This document shows, piece after piece, positions 17,446-26,479 of a stretch of DNA of 64,000 bases. The DNA is taken from positions 41,542-105,541 of the forward strand of contig JAGYKB010000007.1 of NCBI GenBank assembly GCA_018401885.1. Direction: 5' to 3'. Position 1 is the stretch's first letter. The number at the start of each line of letters is the position of its first letter. The position numbers and the translations under genes are program-made. This DNA is from Gammaproteobacteria bacterium. GTDB taxonomy: Bacteria > Pseudomonadota > Gammaproteobacteria > Pseudomonadales > Pseudohongiellaceae. The notes under the pieces were generated by a model, which did no database searches, was not told the DNA's origin, and saw nothing but the letters and a program-made list of their open reading frames with translations.

Positions 17446-18075
17446 TTAATCTTCACCTGATAAATCCTTGAGTAACTGCATAAGGCTTTCGGCGCGCGCC
17501 CAAGGGTCGTCTAGCTCAAGCAGCGCCTGCCGACTATTCTCGCTCATCGGTATGAGCTCGCTAAGATGCCAACCAAGGTGCCAGAGATTATCGTACTCGA
17601 TAGCGAAATTCTTCTCGGCAACGAGCGGGTGTTCCTCTAACCCCCGAAGCACCTCGACTAGCTCACCAAAGTCATCTCCGTAGGCCACAGGCTCGCTATC
17701 TATCGTATCGCGTTCGCTTAACACAACCTTTGCCATCAATAGATCAGAGTCCGCCTCCCAACAATCTTCGACACGGAATTTAGTTGTGCCTTCGATGGTA
17801 ATACCGAGCAGACCGTTTTCAAGTTGGTTCCAATCGATGATGCGGGCAAGTGTCCCTATGCGATTAACGCTGTGCTGCGTGCCCGCCGCACGCTCGCCGG
17901 TTCCCGACTCAATCGAGCAAATACCAAAAGGCGTGCCTGACTTGAGGCTCTCAGTGACCATATCGATGTAGCGCCGCTCGAAAATCTGCAGATCATGTCT
18001 GCCGGCGGGAAACAGCACGATTCGGAGTGGGAAAAGGGGTATGGTGATGACGTCTTCTAACTTCGCGAAAGACAT
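17446..18075 (-). CDS. Lon protease substrate-binding-domain (LON N-terminal) protein
   Basis: Stand-alone LON_substr_bdg (PF02190-type) protein of 209 residues, without the ATPase and protease parts of Lon. Recognised from ITIPLFPLRIVLFPAGRHDLQIFERRYIDMV near the start and the middle GITIEGTTKFRVEDC. Start at 18075 with AGGA upstream, 34 bases after the mpl stop; a longer form would overlap mpl. Bacterial stand-alone members are of unknown function, presumably peptide or protein binding. It sits between mpl and the trypsin-like protease in a compact reverse-strand run. Confidence 0.88.
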   Translation of the reverse strand: MSFAKLEDVITIPLFPLRIVLFPAGRHDLQIFERRYIDMVTESLKSGTPFGICSIESGTGERAAGTQHSVNRIGTLARIIDWNQLENGLLGITIEGTTKFRVEDCWEADSDLLMAKVVLSERDTIDSEPVAYGDDFGELVEVLRGLEEHPLVAEKNFAIEYDNLWHLGWHLSELIPMSENSRQALLELDDPWARAESLMQLLKDLSGED

Positions 18076-18109
18076 AGAGCTTGATCCTGAGGTGACGCGC
18101 GGGCTCAGC

Positions 18110-19537
18110 TTAACGTCGAAGCGCCCGCAGTAGTTTGTCGTGTATGCCGCCGAAACCACCGTTGCTCATTACAACGATATGATCGCCTTCGACCGCACTC
18201 TGTGCGAGATAGCTCACAATGTCATCGACCTCATCGAAGCTGCGACTCGGCACAGGATTGCTGGCCTCGAGCGCGGCGAAATCGAGACCGGAGTTTGCGG
18301 GGCGACGCCAAACGACCTCATCTGCTGATTGGCATGCGGCTACCAAGGTCTCCTGATGTACGCCCGCGCGCATCGTGTTGGATGCCGGCTCTATCACGGC
18401 AACCAGCCGCTGTGGCTTGCCGTTGCGGTCAGAATGAATCCGTGACGCCATACCCTCGAGTGTTGTTTCGATCGCTGTCGGGTGATGGGCAAAATCATCA
18501 TAGACGCGAATACCACGACGCTCACCTCTAAGCTCCATGCGTCGTTTTACGCCACGGAAATGATTGAGCGCCTCCGCCGCAGTCGACACCTGAACGCCTG
18601 CATGATGGGCCGCCGCGATCGCAGCCACAGCATTGTTGACGTTGTGACGCCCGGTCATCTGCCACTCGATCTGCACATACTCTATAGGTTCTCCCCCTAC
18701 GCCCATCTTCGACAAGGAAAACCGGCTGCCGTCATCGCGATTGAGTTCGGCATTCCAGTAGACGCCGCCAGCATCAAGCAGCGCAAGCGAATCCGCCGGG
18801 ACCGCATCAACGCCAAAGCTCTGCCGCGGAGTCCAGCAACCCCGCGCGAGAACATCCTCAAGCGCCTCTTCACCACTGCCTGATAGAATAAGCCCGTTGC
18901 TCGGAAGCGTTCGAACGAGATGCTGAAACTGACGTTTGATCGCCTCGAGATCATCGAAAATGTCTGCGTGATCGAATTCGAGGTTATTTAAAATTGTCGT
19001 ACGCGGCGCGTAGTGAATAAACTTCGAGCGCTTGTCGAAAAATGCACTGTCGTATTCGTCTGCTTCCACAACGAAGAAAATAGAGTCGCCCAGACTCGCC
19101 GATGCCGGAAGATTATTCGTCACACCACCGATCAGATAGCCCGGTTTCATTCCCGCGTATTCGAGAATCCACGCAAGCATGGCGCTAGTCGTCGTTTTAC
19201 CATGCGTGCCCGCAACCCCGAGCACCCATCGGCTGTGTAGCACATTTTTTGCTAACCACTCTGGCCCCGAGGTATAACGTATCCCTCGATCGAGCACGTA
19301 CTCGACACTAGGATTCCCACGGGACATCGCATTACCAATGATCACGAGATCGGGTGCAGGGCGCAGATGCTTGGGGTCAAATCCCTCACAGAGACGAATG
19401 CCCTGCTGTTGTAGCTGCGTACTCATCGGCGGATACACGTTTGCATCGCTACCGCTGACTTCGAATCCGAGTTGCTTAGCAAGTATCGCGAGGCTGCCCA
19501 TAAAGGTGCCGCAAATACCTAAAATATGAATATGCAT
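18110..19537 (-). CDS. mpl: UDP-N-acetylmuramate:L-alanyl-gamma-D-glutamyl-meso-diaminopimelate ligase
   Basis: Murein-tripeptide recycling ligase of 475 residues. It attaches the recovered tripeptide L-Ala-gamma-D-Glu-meso-DAP to UDP-MurNAc in the cytoplasm, feeding peptidoglycan synthesis. Signs: start MHIHILGICGTFMGSLA (Mpl-type Rossmann N terminus), the ATP loop GVAGTHGKTTTSAMLAW, VVEADEYDSAFFDKRSKF (Mur-ligase D/E-rich motif), TGRHNVNNAVAAIAAA and VYDDFAHHPTAIE. The start at 19537 matches the family; an earlier ATG at 19576 would add 13 residues. It heads a run with the Lon-domain protein and the serine protease. Confidence 0.95.
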   Translation of the reverse strand: MHIHILGICGTFMGSLAILAKQLGFEVSGSDANVYPPMSTQLQQQGIRLCEGFDPKHLRPAPDLVIIGNAMSRGNPSVEYVLDRGIRYTSGPEWLAKNVLHSRWVLGVAGTHGKTTTSAMLAWILEYAGMKPGYLIGGVTNNLPASASLGDSIFFVVEADEYDSAFFDKRSKFIHYAPRTTILNNLEFDHADIFDDLEAIKRQFQHLVRTLPSNGLILSGSGEEALEDVLARGCWTPRQSFGVDAVPADSLALLDAGGVYWNAELNRDDGSRFSLSKMGVGGEPIEYVQIEWQMTGRHNVNNAVAAIAAAHHAGVQVSTAAEALNHFRGVKRRMELRGERRGIRVYDDFAHHPTAIETTLEGMASRIHSDRNGKPQRLVAVIEPASNTMRAGVHQETLVAACQSADEVVWRRPANSGLDFAALEASNPVPSRSFDEVDDIVSYLAQSAVEGDHIVVMSNGGFGGIHDKLLRALRR

Positions 19538-19689
19538 AGGGCCTAATTCTGCGGCTCCGCGGGCCGCCTCTTTCATGGATGTATCGTGTTTATAACATGA
19601 ATCTCGGGTAGCATTGCAGCACTGGGTAGGCAAACTTTCCAACAAGCCCGACCCGAACCTACTTTAACCCCGACAACGAGACTATTTCT

Positions 19690-20223
19690 GTGACCCTCTG
19701 GGATTTTTCGCTCTCGCTCTACGATAAACCGGGTGTGCCTGAGGCCTGCCTTACCTTGCAGAACAGGCACAATCTCGACGTTAATCTGGTTCTATTCTGT
19801 TTGTGGCTAGCCGCCGAGTCTCGCTGTTTAACCAAAGACGCTATGCAGGAGGTCATCGCTCACTCTGATACGTGGCGAGAGAAAATGATTACCCCTCTGC
19901 GCGCACTGCGGACAGAAATGAAGGGCTGGCCTTCGGATGTGAGCATCTCCGATTTCTCTCGACGCGAAGACTTCGAAGCGCTAAGAGGTAAAGTGAAAGC
20001 AATAGAACTCGAAGCTGAGAAGTGGCAACAGGAAATGCTCACGAGCTACGCCGAACACTCCGCGGATGTCGCAGATCCCGAACTGGCCTGCTTCTCTACA
20101 AGCCTGGGTTTATTAATCGCGAGGAGCGGCGACGATAATCCAGGCTGGAAAAACGCAGTTTTATGGATTGCCGACGCCCATGGAGCGGACTTTGCTGAAA
20201 AAGTACGCATCGCTCTAGTCTAA
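19690..20223 (+). CDS. TIGR02444 family protein
   Basis: Protein of 177 residues starting with GTG at 19690 (VTLWDFSLSLYDKPGVPEACL). The segment LNVLLFCLWLA-like (here VNLVLFCLWLAAE) and the conserved N terminus WxFSLxLYxxPGV mark the TIGR02444 family, which is found mainly in gammaproteobacteria. Function is unknown; the protein is predicted helical and cytoplasmic. It is transcribed divergently from mpl across about 150 bases and ends 23 bases before the convergent rhlE stop. Confidence 0.82.
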   Translation: MTLWDFSLSLYDKPGVPEACLTLQNRHNLDVNLVLFCLWLAAESRCLTKDAMQEVIAHSDTWREKMITPLRALRTEMKGWPSDVSISDFSRREDFEALRGKVKAIELEAEKWQQEMLTSYAEHSADVADPELACFSTSLGLLIARSGDDNPGWKNAVLWIADAHGADFAEKVRIALV

Positions 20224-20246
20224 ATACGAAGACGCGAAACGTATCG

Positions 20247-21863
20247 CTAGCGAGAAGGACGAACCTTTTCACGAAGCGTCTGCCACAGAGAACCGCCGCT
20301 CTCGGACTTCGCTGGCACCGATCGCTGCCCGCTTGAGCCTTGACGCCACGAACGCGCAGTTGCCGCGCCATTGGCGCCTCGACCGCCTGCAGGGCGCGGA
20401 TTCGCAGCATGAGAAGGAGCGCGATTCCCGCGATTGTCGTCTGCATCGATTCGGTTGCCGTCACGATCACCGTTCTCATCGCGCGGCACTGGTTTCGCCT
20501 TTGCTTGGTTTGGGCGTCGATTCTGAGCTTGGGCCTGTGTTCGGCCTGGCGACTGCCCCGCACCTTGCGAGCGAGTGCGACCCCGCCCATCACCCGCTGC
20601 GGAACCAGAAGAACGGCGACTGCTAGTCGCGCCACCTTCGGCACTTCGCCCATTACGACCTCCACGCGCACCGTTGCCCCGGGGCTGTCTAGGCGGACGC
20701 GCTTCTTCGACATAGTCCTCTGCACCCGCAACCGGCGTTAGATCGAACTCTTTCATGTCGGCTTTGGGAATAGGCTTTTTGATGAGACGCTCAATATCGC
20801 GTAGCTGTTTGCGCTCGTCGCTGCTGACTAAAGAGATAGCAAGACCGCCTGCGCCCGCGCGTCCGGTCCGACCGATGCGGTGTACATAGTCCTCAGGTAC
20901 ATGCGGCAAATCGAAGTTGATCACTGACTCAAGCTGATGAATATCGATACCTCGTGCAGCAATATCGGTTGCTACGAGTACTTGAATCGAATCTTGCTTG
21001 AACGAGTCCAATGCTTTGGTGCGCTGAGCCTGCGACTTGTTGCCGTGAATCGCCGCGGCCGTGATGCCGTCTTTGGACAACTTTTTAACAAGGTTGTTGG
21101 CACCGTGTTTAGTCCTGCTGAAGACCAGTGTCTGAGCTGTATTAGAACGAAGAATCGCACTTAATAGCTGCGCTTTCTGCTGCTTCTCTACTTGATACAT
21201 ACGCTGCGTAATAATCTCGACGGTCGAGTTGCGCGGCGCAACGTCGATTTCGACAGGTTGATAGCAGATTGTTTTTGCCAGCTTGCGAATGTCGTCTGAG
21301 AAAGTTGCAGAAAACATAAGATTCTGTCGTTTTTTGGGCAGCAGCGCCAAAATCTTTCGAATATCGCGAATAAAGCCCATATCGAGCATGCGATCGGCTT
21401 CGTCGAGAATAAGAATATCGACTTTGTCAAAATGCACAGAACGCTGCTGATGAAGATCAAGCAAGCGACCCGGCGTCGCCACCAAAATATCGAGGCTTTT
21501 GCGCAGCATCGTTTTCTGCGGATTGATATTCACGCCACCGAACACGACGCCCGAGCGCAGATTCTCATTCGTGCCATAGGTTTCGATGCTGTCTTGAATC
21601 TGTGCGGCGAGCTCACGGGTAGGCGTTAAGATTAACGCGCGCATCGTGTCTGGTTTTTTATTGGTCTCACCACTAAGTAGCTGTAAAAGCGGGAGGGTAA
21701 ATCCAGCCGTTTTGCCCGTGCCGGTCTGTGCGGCTGCCATAACGTCTTGACCGCTCAAGATTACGGGTATCGCTTTTTCTTGAATCGGTGTTGGCTTAGT
21801 GTAGCCAGTCTTTTCGACGGCGCTGAGTAATGAATCGGACAGGCCGAGGTTTGCAAATGTCAT
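20247..21863 (-). CDS. rhlE: DEAD-box ATP-dependent RNA helicase RhlE
   Basis: RNA helicase of 538 residues starting at 21863 (MTFANLGLSDSLLSAV). The frame is open upstream, but the family starts here. Motifs in order: Q motif (GYTKPTPIQEKAIP), Walker A AQTGTGKT, PTRELAAQ, DEAD, SAT, and in the second lobe VATDIAARGIDIHQL and HRIGRTGRAG. After about residue 390 follows a long low-complexity tail rich in Arg, Gly, Gln and Pro (RGNGARGGRNGR and similar) for RNA binding. It probably acts in ribosome assembly or RNA turnover at low temperature. About 280 bases of gene-poor DNA lie upstream. Confidence 0.92.
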   Translation of the reverse strand: MTFANLGLSDSLLSAVEKTGYTKPTPIQEKAIPVILSGQDVMAAAQTGTGKTAGFTLPLLQLLSGETNKKPDTMRALILTPTRELAAQIQDSIETYGTNENLRSGVVFGGVNINPQKTMLRKSLDILVATPGRLLDLHQQRSVHFDKVDILILDEADRMLDMGFIRDIRKILALLPKKRQNLMFSATFSDDIRKLAKTICYQPVEIDVAPRNSTVEIITQRMYQVEKQQKAQLLSAILRSNTAQTLVFSRTKHGANNLVKKLSKDGITAAAIHGNKSQAQRTKALDSFKQDSIQVLVATDIAARGIDIHQLESVINFDLPHVPEDYVHRIGRTGRAGAGGLAISLVSSDERKQLRDIERLIKKPIPKADMKEFDLTPVAGAEDYVEEARPPRQPRGNGARGGRNGRSAEGGATSSRRSSGSAAGDGRGRTRSQGAGQSPGRTQAQAQNRRPNQAKAKPVPRDENGDRDGNRIDADDNRGNRAPSHAANPRPAGGRGANGAATARSWRQGSSGQRSVPAKSESGGSLWQTLREKVRPSR

Positions 21864-22140
21864 AAAAATCTCTAATTTATCTGTTTGAATTGCGCACGAA
21901 ACGCCGGCTAGCTGCGCGCAAGGCGGCAACAGATAACTTAGGTGACAAGGTGCACGGGTGTGCATTCGAAAGGTCGCAAGCTTACTTGCCAGAGACGCAT
22001 AAGTGCGCTCAAGGGGAGCTAGACTCAGTAGAAGCACAGTCGACGGCAATAAGGTGCCTTGATCGACTTGCGCGCAAGGTACAGCAATAAGAGGCTCGCG
22101 TCAGCTTTTATTTCGCGCGCCTCTCGTGAGGAACCTCTGC

Positions 22141-22941
22141 CTAGTTAATGAAGAACCCGCCGTCGATCAACAGGCTGTCTCCAGTATGATAGCTGCTCGC
22201 ATCACTCATCAGATAAACCGCAATTGCCTCGAAATCTGATCGGTCGCCCCAGCGTCTAATCGGTATGCGTGGTAGTACTGCGTTGGCGAATCGCTCGTTT
22301 GCATAGTTATCCGCCGTCATCGCGGTCTCAATATGCCCGGGCAACACAGAGTTGGCAGTAACGCCAAAGCGCGCGTACTCGACTGCCAGCGCCTGCATCA
22401 TCGAGATAACAGCTCCCTTGCTCGCGCCGTAAGCCTCTACACGCGCCATACCCATTAGCGCGCCGAGAGATGCAGTACCGATGAGTCGACCGCCTGCATC
22501 GCCCGCCTCTGCACGCGCGCGCATATGACCAGCAGCCGCACGCAGCGTATAGAAGAGCCCATCCAGATTAACATCGAGCACCGCGCGCCAGTCGTCTGTC
22601 GTAGTTTCGTCGAAGCGGCCAGAGCGCGCGACGCCTGCATTCGCGAAACAAGAATCGACGCGACCGAACACGTTGAGAGTCTCGGCAAAGCTTGCCTCGA
22701 CCGCGGCTTCATCCGCGACATTGCAGACAATCGAGTGAATCTTTTGCTGCGAATCGCCGTTCGCCTCAGCTAGCGCGGAGAGCGTGGCAACCGCCGATGC
22801 ATTTTTCTCAACACTGGTTCCCCATATGCACACGCTTGCGCCGTGCTTTACTACCCCCTCGCCGAAACCGAGGCCGATACCACTGTTACCACCCGTGATC
22901 AGCGCGACTTTACCGCGTAGGTCGAAAAGGTTTGCTGCCAT
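22141..22941 (-). CDS. short-chain dehydrogenase/reductase
   Basis: Classical SDR of 266 residues, NAD(P)-dependent oxidoreductase. TGGNSGIGLGFGEG binds the dinucleotide, CFANAGVA is the NAG motif, GTASLGALMGM carries the catalytic Ser region, and YGASKGA the Tyr and Lys. The C terminus PIRRWGDRSDFEAIAVYLMSD...GDSLLIDGG is the usual SDR end. GGGAG precedes the ATG. The gene begins 43 bases after the ubiX stop on the same strand, so the two may form a transcript, although no shared pathway is evident. Substrate unknown. Confidence 0.9.
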   Translation of the reverse strand: MAANLFDLRGKVALITGGNSGIGLGFGEGVVKHGASVCIWGTSVEKNASAVATLSALAEANGDSQQKIHSIVCNVADEAAVEASFAETLNVFGRVDSCFANAGVARSGRFDETTTDDWRAVLDVNLDGLFYTLRAAAGHMRARAEAGDAGGRLIGTASLGALMGMARVEAYGASKGAVISMMQALAVEYARFGVTANSVLPGHIETAMTADNYANERFANAVLPRIPIRRWGDRSDFEAIAVYLMSDASSYHTGDSLLIDGGFFIN

Positions 22942-22983
22942 GAAAACTCCCGCGCCTTATTTAGCTATTCGTCCAAAGAGTGT

Positions 22984-23568
22984 CTATTTTGCGTCAGCGA
23001 CTGCCTGCTGCACACCCTGCCATCGCTTTACGAGACCTGGATCGATATCAAAAAGATCAAGCACCCGTCCGACGTGATGGTTGACGAGATCGTCGATCGT
23101 TTGAGGTTTAATGTAATGCGCAGGCATTGGAGGCGCGATTATCGCCCCGAGCTGACTTGCCTTTAGCAGCAACTCGCAATGTCCCATATGGAGAGGTGTT
23201 TCTCGGGGCACTAGCACTAACCGCCTGCGTTCTTTAAGTATCACATCAGCCGCACGTACTATGAGCGAATCGGCATAGGAATTAGCGATCGCCGAAAGTG
23301 TCTTAATCGCACACGGCGCGATAACCATGCCGTCGGCTCGGAAAGAACCGCTTGCGATACTCGCACCGATATCCTTATTGGAATGCACGCGATCTGCCAG
23401 TGCCTCTACCTCCTTTGCGCTGAAGTCAGTTTCGACGGCGATGTTTAATTTGGCAGAGTCCGACATGACTAGGTGCGTCTCTACATCGGCAATGTCTTTC
23501 AACACCTCTAAAAGTCGAATACCGTAGATGGCACCACTCGCCCCCGACATTCCAATAATCAATTTCAC
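22984..23568 (-). CDS. ubiX: flavin prenyltransferase UbiX
   Basis: Prenyltransferase of 194 residues that joins dimethylallyl phosphate to FMN and supplies prenylated FMN to the UbiD decarboxylase of ubiquinone synthesis. I chose the GTG at 23568 (VKLIIGMSGASGAIYG) because AGGA lies 6 bases upstream and this matches the family start; a TTG at 23595 would add 9 residues that contain that Shine-Dalgarno. Motifs: GMSGASGA (FMN phosphate), IAPCAIKTLSAIAN, DVILKERRRLVLVPRETPLH, and the end HHVGRVLDLFDID. Confidence 0.93.
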   Translation of the reverse strand: MKLIIGMSGASGAIYGIRLLEVLKDIADVETHLVMSDSAKLNIAVETDFSAKEVEALADRVHSNKDIGASIASGSFRADGMVIAPCAIKTLSAIANSYADSLIVRAADVILKERRRLVLVPRETPLHMGHCELLLKASQLGAIIAPPMPAHYIKPQTIDDLVNHHVGRVLDLFDIDPGLVKRWQGVQQAVADAK

Positions 23569-23869
23569 TGCATATCCTAAATGAGCTGTGCTCAATTTTT
23601 ACTAAAACAGGGCTGCGATGGTGCATTAATCGCAAGTGACAGGCAAGCATGAGGCTTGCCTGTGGTAATGCTACCTAAATTTCTCGCGAAAATTCGCGTT
23701 CGAGATAAGCGCCAGATGCCATCGCCTCGTTAGTGAAAACAGCTCAAATTGCGGCGAGGCGCACCAACGAGTAAACTGCGAGGCGCTGAGTAATGGCAAT
23801 TTTGGATGCCATTCATGCGCCGGCAGCAGGAAGCGCTGCTAATAACTAGTCAAACGTGAGCACCCAATC
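23569..23869. promoter_or_regulatory. 301-base divergent region between ubiX and pfp
   Basis: No gene seen. It holds a perfect 10-base inverted repeat ACAGGCAAGC/GCTTGCCTGT (23639-23648, 23654-23663) with no T-run in either direction. It also holds a stretch with repeated GCGAGGCG words around 23750-23790. Promoters for both genes should lie here, but I cannot place hexamers confidently. Confidence 0.4.
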
Positions 23870-25129
23870 ATGAGCAAGGCCAATCTTTTCTACGCCCAGT
23901 CCGGCGGTGTCACCGCTGTAATTAACGCGAGTGCCTGCGGTGTTATCGAAACCGCGCGTAAGCACAAAGACAAAATAGGGAAGGTCTATGCAGGACTTAA
24001 TGGCATCGTCGGCGCTCTGCATGAAGAACTCATCGACACCAACAAAGAGTCTGCAAAAACGATTGCCGCCCTGCGCTCTACGCCTGCCGGCGCCTTCGGC
24101 TCTTGCCGCTACAAGCTCAAATCATTCGAAGAGAATGCGCGCGAATACGAGCGCCTCATGGAGGTGTTTAAAGCGCATAACATTCGTTATTTTCTCTACA
24201 ACGGCGGCGGCGATTCACAGGACACCGCGAATAAATTTGCCCAGTTGTCCATCGACAAAGGCTATCCGATCACGTGCGTGGGCGTGCCAAAAACTGTCGA
24301 TAATGATCTTCCTATCACCGACAACTGCCCAGGCTTCGGCTCTGTAGCAAAGTATGTCGCGGTTTCGATTCGTGAGGCCGGACTCGATGTTGCATCGATG
24401 TGTGCGAGCTCGACTAAAGTATTTGTGATGGAGGTGATGGGTCGCCACGCCGGCTGGATTGCTGGCGCCGCTGGCCTTGCCTCAGAGCAAGAGGGCGATG
24501 CACCGCACATCATTCTTTTCCCCGAGATCGCGTTCAATCGCGAGAAGTTTCTAAAAAAAGTTAAGAGCTGCGTAAAGAAGTTCGGCTATTGTGCAGTAGT
24601 TGTCTCTGAAGGTGTTCAGAATGCCGACGGCAGTTTTCTCGCCGAAGCTGGAGGCAAAGATGCCTTTGGTCACGCGCAGCTCGGCGGAGTCGCTCCATTC
24701 ATTGCCGACATGATCAAAGCAGAGCTTGGCTACAAATACCACTGGGCGGTAGCAGACTACCTGCAGCGCTCAGCGCGGCATATCGCGTCTGCCACTGATG
24801 TCGAACAGGCTTATGCAGTAGGGGCTGCGGCCGTTGACTTTGCACTCGCAGGCAAGACAGCGGTCATGCCCGCGATTATTCGTGGAAAAGGCAAAAAATA
24901 CAGCTGGAGCATCGGCGAGGCTAAGCTGTCCGACGTCGCCAACGTCGAAAAAATGATGCCACGCAATTACATAAGCCGCGATGGTTTTCACATTACCGAC
25001 GCGGCGCGCGAGTATTTCGCGCCACTGATTAAGGGCGAAGACTACCCCGAATATAAAAATGGCCTACCGCAGTATGCGCGCCTAAAAAAAGTGCTCGAAA
25101 AGAAAAAGCTAAAAGCGTGGCGCGGCTGA
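23870..25129 (+). CDS. pfp: PPi-dependent 6-phosphofructokinase
   Basis: Phosphofructokinase of 419 residues, probably using pyrophosphate to phosphorylate fructose 6-phosphate reversibly. Two active-site positions give the donor type. The phosphate loop reads GGGDSQDT, with Asp where ATP enzymes have Gly (GGDGS). The catalytic loop reads PKTVDNDLP, with Lys where ATP enzymes have Gly (PGTIDND). Other landmarks: AQSGGVTAVINASACG at the start and VMGRHAGWIAGAAGLA for the sugar phosphate. No allosteric duplication is present. The gene is alone and convergent with pdxH, only 5 bases apart. Reversibility would let it serve both glycolysis and gluconeogenesis. Confidence 0.92.
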   Translation: MSKANLFYAQSGGVTAVINASACGVIETARKHKDKIGKVYAGLNGIVGALHEELIDTNKESAKTIAALRSTPAGAFGSCRYKLKSFEENAREYERLMEVFKAHNIRYFLYNGGGDSQDTANKFAQLSIDKGYPITCVGVPKTVDNDLPITDNCPGFGSVAKYVAVSIREAGLDVASMCASSTKVFVMEVMGRHAGWIAGAAGLASEQEGDAPHIILFPEIAFNREKFLKKVKSCVKKFGYCAVVVSEGVQNADGSFLAEAGGKDAFGHAQLGGVAPFIADMIKAELGYKYHWAVADYLQRSARHIASATDVEQAYAVGAAAVDFALAGKTAVMPAIIRGKGKKYSWSIGEAKLSDVANVEKMMPRNYISRDGFHITDAAREYFAPLIKGEDYPEYKNGLPQYARLKKVLEKKKLKAWRG

Positions 25130-25134
25130 GAGAG

Positions 25135-25770
25135 TTAGGGTGCAAGTCTCTCGATTCTCCAGCTCGATCCCTCTCGCGCGTAGCGAAAACGATTGTGCAG
25201 GCGGTTAGCGCCACCCTGCCAAAATTCAATTTGCGACGCCTTTACCCTATAACCACCCCACGTCGAGGGGCAGGGAACTTCCGCTCCCTCTGTGAGCTTA
25301 TCGAGCTCAGCGAACGCCGCCTCTAGCACCTCCCGCGACTCAACCACCTGACTTTGCGGTGACACCGCGGCTGCGAGCTGACTGCCGCGTGGCCGGCTAT
25401 GAAAATAGCGCTGCGAGTCCTCTACGCTGAGCCGCTCGGCTACGCCGCTAATCCGCACCTGACGCTCAACACTGTGCCAAGGAAAGTGAAGACTAATGTT
25501 AGGATTCGACTCGAGGTCGCGCCCCTTGTGGCTGGCATAGCTGGTATAAAAAACGAAGCCCTTAGCGTCAAAGTGCTTGAGCAGCACAATGCGCTGGCTC
25601 GGCATGCCGCTGGCATCCACTGTCGCGATTGTCATAGCCGGCGGATCCACAACCTCCATGTCAAATGCCTGCTGCATCCACTTAGCAAACTGATCATGAG
25701 GATCATCGCTAAGATCAGCACTGCGTAGCTCCCCCATTAAATACTCGCGTCTGAGATCGTGTAAATCCAT
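25135..25770 (-). CDS. pdxH: pyridoxamine 5'-phosphate oxidase
   Basis: FMN enzyme of 211 residues that oxidises pyridoxine or pyridoxamine 5'-phosphate to pyridoxal 5'-phosphate, the last step of B6 synthesis and salvage. The start at 25770 (MDLHDLRREYLMGEL) fits the family. Motifs: QRIVLLKHFDAKGFVFYTSYASHKGRDLESNP (FMN site, recognised in parts), ERQVRISGVAERL, YFHSRPRGSQL with the substrate Arg, and the end IEFWQGGANRLHNRFRY. It lies just downstream of the MORN-repeat gene; pdxJ of the de novo pathway is 7 kb away. Confidence 0.95.
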   Translation of the reverse strand: MDLHDLRREYLMGELRSADLSDDPHDQFAKWMQQAFDMEVVDPPAMTIATVDASGMPSQRIVLLKHFDAKGFVFYTSYASHKGRDLESNPNISLHFPWHSVERQVRISGVAERLSVEDSQRYFHSRPRGSQLAAAVSPQSQVVESREVLEAAFAELDKLTEGAEVPCPSTWGGYRVKASQIEFWQGGANRLHNRFRYAREGSSWRIERLAP

Positions 25771-25793
25771 TGTCGCCCTAAATCCTTCTCTGC

Positions 25794-26456
25794 CTACATG
25801 ACAAACTGACCGTATTCCCATACCTGATTGCGCCGAGTGCCGGTCGCATAAAAAAATGTGCCCGGGCCATGCTTTTTACTGGCGAAAAAACGCCCTTCGT
25901 AGCGCTGCCCATTGGGCCAGCGATAGGTCCCCTCACCCTGGTAATGGTCGTTAACGAAATTACCCGTGTAGTTTTCCGTGTTCTGGCTTAGCCAGTATTC
26001 GGAGTGTTGATTCTCTTCCCAGCGTGGCAGGCCGAAGAAATAAGAGCCATGGCCATTGCGCTTATCGTCTTGCCATTCTCCGATATAGAGCTTGCCATCG
26101 CCATTCCAATAAGTTCCTCGACCGCTGCGGAGTCCTTTTTCCCAACTCCCGACATAAACAGATTTTTCGAGAAACGACACGGGTATCTCGAGTCGACCCT
26201 TGCCGTGAAACTCACCGCCTAAAAATTCGCCGCGATAAAACCCCTTGCCGAACTCAGTTTTCAGCTCGAGTGTTCCGCTGCCGTTCTCACAGTCGCCGCG
26301 CACGCATTCGCTCGAGGTCACAGAATCCAGTGGCAAAGCATTGCCCATCGCTGCGGTAAATAGAGTGACAATAAAAACACAGTATCGCGTAGCTAACTGA
26401 CGTCTTTTGCTAGATGCGACAGACCAATTTCGAAAGCCTGATAACATTTTGTGCAT
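25794..26456 (-). CDS. exported MORN-repeat protein
   Basis: Protein of 220 residues with a hydrophobic N-terminal segment (YCVFIVTLFTAAMGNALP) serving as signal peptide or anchor. A series of MORN repeats follows from about residue 60 to the end. Examples are FYRGEFLGGEFHGKGRL, YVGSWEKGLRSGRGTY, YIGEWQDDKRNGHGSY, YTGNFVNDHYQGEGTY and YEGRFFASKKHGPGTF. MORN repeats form extended beta-hairpin platforms and often mediate contact with membranes or proteins; no enzyme domain is attached. GAGGATC precedes the ATG. It is followed by pdxH 24 bases later, which may be simple proximity. Confidence 0.82.
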   Translation of the reverse strand: MHKMLSGFRNWSVASSKRRQLATRYCVFIVTLFTAAMGNALPLDSVTSSECVRGDCENGSGTLELKTEFGKGFYRGEFLGGEFHGKGRLEIPVSFLEKSVYVGSWEKGLRSGRGTYWNGDGKLYIGEWQDDKRNGHGSYFFGLPRWEENQHSEYWLSQNTENYTGNFVNDHYQGEGTYRWPNGQRYEGRFFASKKHGPGTFFYATGTRRNQVWEYGQFVM

Positions 26457-26479
26457 CGGTTGATCCTCCTCAATCAGCC

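Noticed and set aside
23639..23663. Terminator for ubiX or pfp
   Set aside because: The 10-base hairpin lies upstream of both divergent genes and has no T-run.
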